The position numbers were made by a program, and so were the translations under genes. 64,000 nt of DNA. Source: Hyphomonadaceae bacterium (GTDB taxonomy: Bacteria; Pseudomonadota; Alphaproteobacteria; Caulobacterales; Hyphomonadaceae). The stretch covers positions 24,839 to 88,838 of the forward strand of contig JAUYPV010000029.1 of assembly GCA_030697555.1 (NCBI GenBank). The letters run 5' to 3'. The notes under the pieces are model-generated. The model was not told the origin of the DNA. It saw only the letters and a program-made list of their open reading frames with translations, and ran no database searches. Below, in pieces: positions 8,205 through 14,633 of the stretch (position 1 is the first letter of the stretch; every line of letters starts with the position of its first letter).

Positions 8205-9080
8205 ATGCCCAACTGGGTGCTCGGCATCATCGGCGGATCGGGACTGTACCAGATTGGCGGGCTGGAAGGCGGCCGGTGGGAGAAGGTCGCATCGCCCTGG
8301 GGCGAGCCGTCGGACGAGATTTTCCGCGCGAGCTTCGCAGGCGTGGACCTCGTCTTCCTGCCACGCCACGGACGCCTGCACCGCATCAGCCCGAGCCATC
8401 TCAACTATCGCGCCAATATCGACGCCCTGAAGCGCGCGGGATGCACCGACCTGCTGTCGATTTCCGCCTGCGGTTCGCTTAAGGAACACATCGCGCCCGG
8501 CGATTTCGTCGCCGTCGACCAGTTCATCGATCGTACGTCAGGCCGGCAGAACAGCTTCTTCGGCGAGGGTATCGTTGCCCACGTATCGCTGGCCCATCCC
8601 GTTTCGTCGCGCCTTGCGGGCATCGCCGCCGACGAGTCCGAGGCGCTGGGCGTCAAGACGCATCGCGGTGGAACCTATATCACCATCGAAGGCCCGCAGT
8701 TCTCGTCGCTGGCGGAATCGAAGCTCTACCGGTCCTGGGGTTGCGACGTCATCGGCATGACCAACATGCCTGAGGCCCGGCTCGCTCGCGAGGCCGAGCT
8801 TCCCTACGCCACGGTGGCCATGGTGACCGACTATGACTGCTGGCACGAGGAGCATGACGCCGTCTCCGTCACGGACGTGCTCAAGGTGCTTCATGCCAAC
8901 GCTGACCGGGCAGGCAATCTCGTGAAGCGCATCGCCGCGCGGCTTTCCAGGGCGCCCCGCACGCCCGATCCGGACGGCATCGATACCTGCCTCGACCATG
9001 CGCTTATCACCGCTCCCTCGGCGCGCGATCCGGCTCTTGTCGCAAGGCTGGACGCGGTGGCCGGAAGAGTGCTCAGGTAG
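8205..9080 (+). CDS. mtnP: S-methyl-5'-thioadenosine phosphorylase
   Basis: Cleaves methylthioadenosine with phosphate to adenine and 5-methylthioribose-1-phosphate, the first step of methionine salvage. The 291-residue chain has the family start GIIGGSGLYQI, the phosphate-binding RHGRLHRISPSHLNYRANI region, and the substrate loop IEGPQFSSLAESKLYRSWG followed by GMTNMPEARLAREAELPYA, which is specific to MTA phosphorylase within the PNP family. The adenine it releases is a substrate of the apt gene 1.4 kb downstream on the same strand, so lysE, GST and apt may belong to the same transcription unit. Confidence 0.93.
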   Translation: MPNWVLGIIGGSGLYQIGGLEGGRWEKVASPWGEPSDEIFRASFAGVDLVFLPRHGRLHRISPSHLNYRANIDALKRAGCTDLLSISACGSLKEHIAPGDFVAVDQFIDRTSGRQNSFFGEGIVAHVSLAHPVSSRLAGIAADESEALGVKTHRGGTYITIEGPQFSSLAESKLYRSWGCDVIGMTNMPEARLAREAELPYATVAMVTDYDCWHEEHDAVSVTDVLKVLHANADRAGNLVKRIAARLSRAPRTPDPDGIDTCLDHALITAPSARDPALVARLDAVAGRVLR

Positions 9081-9103
9081 GCTGGACCGCCTGACGGAGC
9101 GCC

Positions 9104-9736
9104 ATGTTTCCCGACAACTTTATTGCCTTCATCGGGATCACGACGCTGGTGTCTCTCGCGCCCGGCGCCAATACCATGTTTGTCATGTCGCAAGCCGCCC
9201 TGCGAGGCCGCCGCGCCGGCATCATGGCCGGCCTTGGCATCGAGACCGCGAACGTCATCTATTTCCTGCTGGTCGCCTTCGGCCTTGCGACCGTGGTGGC
9301 GACGTCCGAGCTGATTTTCGACATGCTGAAGTGGGGCGGGGCGCTCTACCTCGCAGTCATCGGCGTGCTGGCTTTCGGCCGGTCCTTCCGCGTCGGACAG
9401 CCCGCGCCGGTGGCGGAAGTGCCTGCGGTCCGATCGAGCCACGGCGCCTTCCTCGACGGGCTGATGATCGCGATGGGCAACCCCAAGACGATCATCTGGT
9501 TCCTCACCCTGCTGCCCCAGTTCATCAACAAGGAGCGCGATGTCTTCGCGCAGACAATGACCATTGCCGTCGTTGGCACCATCATCGATGTCGCGGTGCA
9601 ATGGCTCTACGTTTACGCGGGCGGGGCTCTCTCGCGTTTCATGGCGCAGCCTAATATCCGGGCATGGTTCGAGCGCGGGATGGGGGCCATTTTCATGGGA
9701 CTCGCGCTGGTGGTTGCGCTATCTCACCGCTTCTGA
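9104..9736 (+). CDS. LysE/RhtB family exporter
   Basis: Inner-membrane exporter of amino acids or related small molecules; substrate not predictable. The 210-residue protein has six hydrophobic segments and the family hallmark SLAPGANTMFVMSQAALRGRRAGIMAGLGIE near the N-terminus, where PGAN-x(4)-S replaces the usual PGP-x(5)-S. It begins 23 bases after mtnP, with GGAG a few bases upstream, and ends 16 bases before the GST gene, consistent with an operon. Confidence 0.9.
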   Translation: MFPDNFIAFIGITTLVSLAPGANTMFVMSQAALRGRRAGIMAGLGIETANVIYFLLVAFGLATVVATSELIFDMLKWGGALYLAVIGVLAFGRSFRVGQPAPVAEVPAVRSSHGAFLDGLMIAMGNPKTIIWFLTLLPQFINKERDVFAQTMTIAVVGTIIDVAVQWLYVYAGGALSRFMAQPNIRAWFERGMGAIFMGLALVVALSHRF

Positions 9737-9752
9737 GGAAGGATCGAGTTTC

Positions 9753-10397
9753 ATGCCCCAGCCTGTGCTGCATATCGGCGACAAGAACTATTCGTCGTGG
9801 TCGATGCGGCCGTGGCTTGCGCTGAAGCATGGCGGCATCGCATTCGAGGAGAAGCTGCACTCGCTGCCGGAGATTGGCGGCAAGCCGGCCTTCGGCTCGA
9901 TCTCACCCAACGCCCGTGTGCCGGCGCTGGATGTGGACGGCGTCACCATCGCCGAGAGCCTCGCCATCTGTGAATGGGCGGCCGAGCAGCAGCCCTCGCT
10001 GTGGCCGAAGGATTCGACCTCGCGGGCGCTGGCGCGCGCCGCCGCCGCCATTATGCACTCCGGCTTTCCGAATCTGCGTAACGATGCGCCGATGAATATC
10101 CGCCGCCGCACCGATGCCGGCCGCATGACGCCCGATGGCCTCGCCGACGCCGCCAGGGTCGACGAACTCTGGCGGGAGTGGATGAAACGATCGGGCGGGC
10201 CCTTTCTGTTCGGCCAGTGGTCGGTTGCCGATGCGATGTACGCACCCGTGGTGACCCGTTTCATCACCTACTCGATTCCCCGCTCGCCCGAGGCCGACGC
10301 CTATATCCAGAGGATGATTGTCGAGCCGCATATGGCGGCGTGGATTGCAGCGGCGGGCAAGGAAACCCGCCAGCTTCCGCGATCCGACATTGCCTAG
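9753..10397 (+). CDS. Glutathione S-transferase family protein
   Basis: Cytosolic GST-like protein of 214 residues. The thioredoxin-fold N-terminal domain starts LHIGDKNYSSWSMRPWLALK, where the Ser/Tyr cluster supplies the catalytic position, and carries the conserved cis-Pro and ES glutathione motif (VPALDVDGVTIAESLAICEW). The all-helical second domain fills residues 90-205. The start ATG at 9753 has GAGGAAGGA upstream and overlaps no other gene. Substrate unknown; the closest broad group by eye is the one with the NYSSWSMRPW opening found widely in proteobacteria. Confidence 0.9.
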   Translation: MPQPVLHIGDKNYSSWSMRPWLALKHGGIAFEEKLHSLPEIGGKPAFGSISPNARVPALDVDGVTIAESLAICEWAAEQQPSLWPKDSTSRALARAAAAIMHSGFPNLRNDAPMNIRRRTDAGRMTPDGLADAARVDELWREWMKRSGGPFLFGQWSVADAMYAPVVTRFITYSIPRSPEADAYIQRMIVEPHMAAWIAAAGKETRQLPRSDIA

Positions 10398-10439
10398 TCA
10401 CAGACGCGCGGCAAGGATGCGCCCAATGGAAACCGCCCA

Positions 10440-10967
10440 ATGGAACTGAAAGACACCATCCGCACGATCCCGGACTTCCCGAAGAAGGGGATCATGTTCC
10501 GGGACGTCACCACGCTGATGAACAATCCGCGCGCCTTTCGGCAGGCTGTGGATGAACTGGTGCAGCCGTGGGCTGGCTCCAAGATCGACAAGGTCGCCGG
10601 GATCGAGGCACGGGGCTTCATCCTCGGGGGCGCGGTGGCGCACCAGCTTTCGGCCGGCTTCGTGCCCCTGCGCAAGAAGGGGAAGCTGCCCCACAGCGTC
10701 CTCACCGAAAGCTACGAACTGGAATACGGCGCCGATGCCATGGAGATGCATACAGACGCCATCATCCCCGGCGAGCGCGTCCTGCTGGTCGACGACCTGA
10801 TCGCCACGGGCGGAACCGCCATGGCCGCGCTGAAACTCCTCAGGAAAGCCGGGGCCAAGATCGCCGGGGCGGCCTTCCTGGTCTGCTTGCCCGAACTGCA
10901 GGGCGACACAAAGCTCACGAATTCCGGGGTTGAAGTGTCTTATCTGGTCTGGTTCGCCGGGCATTAA
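10440..10967 (+). CDS. apt: Adenine phosphoribosyltransferase
   Basis: Converts adenine and PRPP to AMP in purine salvage. The 175-residue chain has the APRT opening [20 protein letters not shown], the [12 protein letters not shown] segment and the PRPP-binding loop [14 protein letters not shown]. Length and order are standard. It lies downstream of mtnP, whose product adenine it recycles. Confidence 0.95.
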   Translation: MELKDTIRTIPDFPKKGIMFRDVTTLMNNPRAFRQAVDELVQPWAGSKIDKVAGIEARGFILGGAVAHQLSAGFVPLRKKGKLPHSVLTESYELEYGADAMEMHTDAIIPGERVLLVDDLIATGGTAMAALKLLRKAGAKIAGAAFLVCLPELQGDTKLTNSGVEVSYLVWFAGH

Positions 10968-11042
10968 CCCTCGGAAATCCACAACCATTGACCCAGGGTG
11001 GCCGGACCGCCACCTATAGCGCTTGGGATTACCGGAGCCTCT

Positions 11043-11654
11043 ATGACGATTCGATTTGACGACGACGACGACGATGACAACACGCCCGAGGCGAAGAAGG
11101 ACGAGTCCCCATCGTCGCTGCTTGAAAAGGCGCTGTTCGAGTCCCGCACGATCCTTCTGACGGGCGAGATCAATGACAAGCAGGCGAAAGGCGTTTCGGC
11201 GCAGCTGCTGGCCTACGCGGCCGTCAGCGACAAGCCGATCTTGCTGGTCTTGTCCTCACCCGGTGGCCACGTCGAAAGCGGCGACATGATCCACGACATG
11301 ATCAAGTTCGTCAGCGCCCCGGTGCGCATTCTCGGCACGGGCTGGTGCGCCTCAGCCGGAGCGCTGATCTATTGCGCCGCCAAGCGCGAGAACCGCTTCG
11401 CGCTACCCAACACCCGCTTCCTGCTCCACGAACCCCGCGGCGGTGTGGGAGGGCAGGCTTCCGACGTCGAGATCCAGGCGCGTGAGATCATCCGGATGCG
11501 CGAGCGCCTGAACAAGATCTTCTCGGAGGCCACTGGCCAGACGGTCGAGCGGATCAAGAAGGACACCGATCGCGACTACTGGATGTCCGCGAAGGAAGCC
11601 CAGGACTACGGTCTTGTGGGCAAGATTGTGACTTCGCAGAAAGAAATCGTGTAG
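11043..11654 (+). CDS. ClpP-type serine peptidase with an acidic N-terminus
   Basis: Member of the ClpP/crotonase fold, 203 residues, but divergent from housekeeping ClpP. The catalytic triad is intact: S104 in [11 protein letters not shown] (canonical ClpP has GQAASMGA), H129 in [11 protein letters not shown]178 in [10 protein letters not shown]. The propeptide and N-terminal loop of canonical ClpP are replaced by a run of seven Asp residues (6-12) and a Lys/Glu/Pro segment. No clpX or clpA is next to it. It could be a second ClpP paralogue that works with a shared unfoldase or one acting alone. Start at the ATG at 11043. Confidence 0.85.
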   Translation: MTIRFDDDDDDDNTPEAKKDESPSSLLEKALFESRTILLTGEINDKQAKGVSAQLLAYAAVSDKPILLVLSSPGGHVESGDMIHDMIKFVSAPVRILGTGWCASAGALIYCAAKRENRFALPNTRFLLHEPRGGVGGQASDVEIQAREIIRMRERLNKIFSEATGQTVERIKKDTDRDYWMSAKEAQDYGLVGKIVTSQKEIV

Positions 11655-11709
11655 CTCCGGCAAGTTTGACCGCTTCGCCGCGCTTCACGATGCAGGCATA
11701 GTCCGCGTC

Positions 11710-12480
11710 ATGGAGCTGAGGGAGCGCATCGCAAGCTGGGCAGGGTGGCGGGCTTATGGTCCGGCCGCCGGCTCGGCTGCAACCCATGTTGTTCTGGCGC
11801 TGGTGTTCGCATCGATGCTGGCAGCATCGGGCGGCGAGCGCATGCCGCCACTCAAGCCGCCGCAACCACCACCCGCGCTGGACGTGACGCTGGTCTCGGA
11901 AGCGCTGCCGCCGCAAGGAATACGGCCCACGCCGCCGGATCCGCGCCGCGCGCCGCCAAAACCTCCGCCGGAGAAGGCGGCGCCCTTGCCGGAAGCGCCT
12001 CCGGTCCAAAATCGCGACCGCAAGGATGAGAAGCAACAGCAGCGAGCTGCGGCGCCGTCCATCACAGGCGGCGCGGTCAGCGACGACAAGGGCGGCGTCT
12101 ATCTCGGCGATTCAGCTTTGGCGGATTCCGGCGTCCCGCTGGGTCTGCGCGGTCTGCTCGAGGGAGACCCGTGCAATCCGAAATACGGTCCCAAGCGCGC
12201 CGACTGCGGCACGCGGTGGGACCAGAAGATCGGCATGCAGGCTTCGCTGGTTTCTCCCTCGGAGGAGGAACTGAAGCAAATGTATCCGGGCATCGTGCCG
12301 ACCTGTCCGTACAGGACAGGCTGTCAGGAAGGCGAGTGGATATCCAGCATCGGCACACGCAGCGTCGGCCTGAAGAGCCCGATGTCCGGCGGGGCTGGCA
12401 GCCTTGGCGGGGTGCATGACTCTGTCGGTCGGCTGGGTGTCAGCGACCCCTACCACATCGACCCGGGCTTCGGGAACTAA
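11710..12480 (+). CDS. Uncharacterised TonB-like Pro-rich membrane-anchored protein
   Basis: A 256-residue protein I cannot assign to a named family. Residues 22-40 form one membrane anchor, followed by a Pro-rich stretch (about 45-100, with [11 protein letters not shown]) that resembles the periplasmic spacer of TonB. The C-terminal third is not a TonB C-terminal domain: it has two Cys pairs ([14 protein letters not shown] and TCPYRTGC) and ends in a Gly/Ser-rich tail. Topology predicts the Cys-containing part in the periplasm. It precedes the secreted ubiquitin gene by 151 bases on the same strand. Confidence 0.6.
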   Translation: MELRERIASWAGWRAYGPAAGSAATHVVLALVFASMLAASGGERMPPLKPPQPPPALDVTLVSEALPPQGIRPTPPDPRRAPPKPPPEKAAPLPEAPPVQNRDRKDEKQQQRAAAPSITGGAVSDDKGGVYLGDSALADSGVPLGLRGLLEGDPCNPKYGPKRADCGTRWDQKIGMQASLVSPSEEELKQMYPGIVPTCPYRTGCQEGEWISSIGTRSVGLKSPMSGGAGSLGGVHDSVGRLGVSDPYHIDPGFGN

Positions 12481-12554
12481 TCGAAGATGTCGAACAGGTC
12501 GAACCCGCCGCGGCGCTTGCGGCCACAACAGGTGCTGCTTGCGCCATCGCTCAC
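12477..12554 (-). CDS. Possible 25-residue micro-protein ending FDLFDIFD (uncertain)
   Basis: Reading from a GTG at 12554 gives a 25-residue peptide with a Ser/Cys head (SSTCC), a basic patch (GRKRRGG) and the amphipathic end FDLFDIFD. Its stop is interlocked with that of the convergent upstream gene in a shared CTAA, as seen for several genuine gene pairs in this window. Against it: no clear ribosome binding site, and the frame stays open upstream without another good start. Treat as a candidate only. Confidence 0.25.
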   Translation of the reverse strand: MSDGASSTCCGRKRRGGFDLFDIFD

Positions 12555-12631
12555 CAGGCAAGTTTCATCAGCGCAAGATGGATGATATGTGCGTGACTGT
12601 AAGCGCCATTTCGCGGCCGCCGGAGGGACCC

Positions 12632-12925
12632 ATGCTGAAGAGATTGATGCTTGCCGCGCTCGTGTCGCTGATGATCGCGAGCCCGGCATTCGCCGAGAAG
12701 CTTCTGGTCAAGACGCTGACCGGTAAGACAATCACGCTGGACGTGAAACTGACCGACACCGTCGAAGCGGTGAAGCAGCAGGTGGCCGACAAGGAAGGCA
12801 TCCCGCCCGACCAGCAACGCCTGATCTACGCCGGCAAGCAGCTTGAAGACGGCCAGACGCTGGCTGACTCCGGAATCACGGACAACGCCACTGTGCATTT
12901 GGTGCTCCGTCTGCGTGGCGGCTGA
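12632..12925 (+). CDS. Secreted ubiquitin homologue: Sec signal peptide plus 76-residue ubiquitin with free Gly-Gly end
   Basis: The 97-residue product is a Sec signal peptide (MLKRL, an Ala/Leu core, SPAFA cleavage site after residue 21) joined to a ubiquitin fold. Cleavage after AFA leaves exactly 76 residues. Aligned by eye with eukaryotic ubiquitin without gaps, 52 of 76 positions are identical, including [11 protein letters not shown] (5-15), [13 protein letters not shown] (32-44), AGKQLEDG (46-53) and HLVLRLRGG (68-76). The Leu8-Ile44-Val70 patch and Lys6, 11, 27, 33 and 48 are kept; Lys29 is Gln and Lys63 is Asp. The chain stops right after Gly76, so no processing would be needed to expose the reactive tail. 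ATG at 12632 has GGAGGG upstream. Codon use is GC-rich like its neighbours, so any transfer is not recent. rlmJ starts 9 bases downstream. No conjugation enzymes lie in the window. Confidence 0.93.
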   Translation: MLKRLMLAALVSLMIASPAFAEKLLVKTLTGKTITLDVKLTDTVEAVKQQVADKEGIPPDQQRLIYAGKQLEDGQTLADSGITDNATVHLVLRLRGG

Positions 12926-12934
12926 TCACGCACG

Positions 12935-13846
12935 ATGAACTACCGGCATGCCTTTCATGCGGGCAACTTCGCGGACGTGGTGAAGCACGTCGCGCTGGCC
13001 CTATGCCTCGACAGGCTCAACGCCAAGGAAGCGCCGTACCGGTACATCGACACGCACGCGGGCGTGGGTCGATACGACCTGACAAGCGACGAGGCGTTGC
13101 GCAGTCCAGAATGGCGCGATGGCGTTGCCCGCGTGTGGGAAGCGGAGCGCAGCGCGCCGAATGCCGTGCGCGCCGCGCTGGCGCCTTGGCTCAATATAAT
13201 CCGTGGAATGAACTCCGGCGGGCTGCGCGATTATCCTGGCTCGCCCCTGCTGGCTGCGGAGCTCATGCGGCAGCAGGATGCATTGCGCCTGTGCGAGCTC
13301 CACCCGGAAAGCGCCGCGGCCCTGCGCCTCGCGATGGGACGCGACAAGCGCGTGAAGATCGAGGAGCGCGACGGCTACGAGGCGCTGCCTGCCTATCTGC
13401 CGCCACCAGAACGCCGTGGGCTTGTGCTGATCGATCCGCCGTTCGAGGAGGGCACGAGCGTTCGCAAGCTCGACTTCGAATGGATGGCGGGCGCCGCGCT
13501 TAAGGCCGTAAAGCGCTGGCCGGGCGGAACCTACATTTTCTGGCGTCCGATCAAGGATATCGAAGCAGTGGAAGCGTTCGACGGCGAACTTGTCTCCCTG
13601 CTGATCGAGCAGGGCGGCATCGCGCCGGAGAAGCTGCTGGTCGCGGATCTCTGGGTGCGCGAGATCGGGCAGGGCCCACTTTCGGGAGCCGGCGTCGTCA
13701 TCGTCAATCCGCCATTCGGCGTCGCCGACCACCTTCGCGCTGCGTTGCCCTGGCTCTCCAACCTGATGGATCAGACCCCGGATGAGCAGGAGTCGACAGG
13801 CGCCGGCTGGCGGCTGGAGACGCCAGCCCCTGCCGAGCCTTCCTAA
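12935..13846 (+). CDS. rlmJ: 23S rRNA (adenine(2030)-N6)-methyltransferase
   Basis: Methylates A2030 of 23S rRNA with S-adenosylmethionine. The 303-residue chain opens with the family signature MNYRHAFHAGNFADVVKH and has DTHAGVGRYDL as the SAM-binding loop and the catalytic LIDPPFEE (DPPF/Y motif). A FWRPIKD segment and WVREIGQGPLSGAGVVIVNPP near the end complete the domain. It follows the ubiquitin gene by 9 bases, so both are probably on one transcript. Its stop interlocks with that of the convergent GST gene. Confidence 0.93.
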   Translation: MNYRHAFHAGNFADVVKHVALALCLDRLNAKEAPYRYIDTHAGVGRYDLTSDEALRSPEWRDGVARVWEAERSAPNAVRAALAPWLNIIRGMNSGGLRDYPGSPLLAAELMRQQDALRLCELHPESAAALRLAMGRDKRVKIEERDGYEALPAYLPPPERRGLVLIDPPFEEGTSVRKLDFEWMAGAALKAVKRWPGGTYIFWRPIKDIEAVEAFDGELVSLLIEQGGIAPEKLLVADLWVREIGQGPLSGAGVVIVNPPFGVADHLRAALPWLSNLMDQTPDEQESTGAGWRLETPAPAEPS

Positions 13847-14508
13847 TCCGCGAAGTCGTACTTGCCGCCGGTCTTCAGTGCGGCCTGGTAGGCGGGGCGA
13901 GCGTGGATCTTGTCGAGAAATGCTTTCACCATCAGCCGCGATTTGGCGTCGCCCCGCATGGCGCCCGCTTCGAGCGGGAAGCTCATCATGATGTCTGCCG
14001 CCGTGAATGAGTTGCCGGCGAACCATTCGGATTTCGCCAGCTCGGCGTCCCAGTAGTCGACATACATCTTGATGCCAGGATCGGCCACGCGCACCTCGCC
14101 CTGCTTGGCGATATTCTTGACGATGCCTCGGAGAAGCCCCGGTGCATTGAGCGGCATGCGCTGGAACACCAGCTTCAGAAGCAGCGGCGTCATCGCAGAC
14201 CCTTCGGCGTAGTGCAGCCAGTAGGTGAAGCGCAGCCGGTCGTCCGAACCAGCCGGCGGGATCAGCCGGCCATTGCCGTATTTCTCGAGGATGTAGTCGA
14301 TGATCGCCCCGGTCTCGGCGACGGTGCGGCCGTTGTCGGTGATCACGGGCGATTTGCCGAGCGGGTGGATTTTCTTGAGCTCAGGCGGCGCCAGCATTGT
14401 CTTGCTGTCGCGTTCGTATCGCTTCACTTCATAGGGCAGGCCAAGCTCCTCGAGCAGCCAGAGCACGCGCTGCGAGCGCGAATTGTTGAGATGATGCACC
14501 GTGATCAT
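13843..14508 (-). CDS. Glutathione S-transferase family protein
   Basis: A second GST, 221 residues from the ATG at 14508. The thioredoxin-like domain opens ITVHHLNNSRSQRVLWLLEELGLPYEVKRYER with the SRSQR stretch at the glutathione site, followed by HPLGKSPVITDNG and the AETGAIIDYI motif. The helical C-terminal domain contains FTAADIMMSFPLE, the conserved N-capping box of GSTs. It resembles the yeast Gtt1-like/GstB group. Unrelated in detail to the GST at 9753. It stands alone, convergent with rlmJ. Confidence 0.92.
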   Translation of the reverse strand: MITVHHLNNSRSQRVLWLLEELGLPYEVKRYERDSKTMLAPPELKKIHPLGKSPVITDNGRTVAETGAIIDYILEKYGNGRLIPPAGSDDRLRFTYWLHYAEGSAMTPLLLKLVFQRMPLNAPGLLRGIVKNIAKQGEVRVADPGIKMYVDYWDAELAKSEWFAGNSFTAADIMMSFPLEAGAMRGDAKSRLMVKAFLDKIHARPAYQAALKTGGKYDFAD

Positions 14509-14633
14509 GCCGCCAGCCTTCCTCTTTCCCCAACTGAACGAGGCCGCCAACCGCAAGCCAAGTCAACCTGCCGTGGGGACACTTCACGATACACAGAGGC
14601 GCTGATAGCCTTGTGCGTCGGGAGGAAATTGCG

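Noticed and set aside
11043..12925. A ubiquitin-protease degradation system formed by the ClpP-like peptidase and the ubiquitin
   Set aside because: The ubiquitin has a signal peptide and should leave the cytoplasm, whereas ClpP is cytoplasmic; the genes are 1 kb apart and no conjugating enzymes are present.
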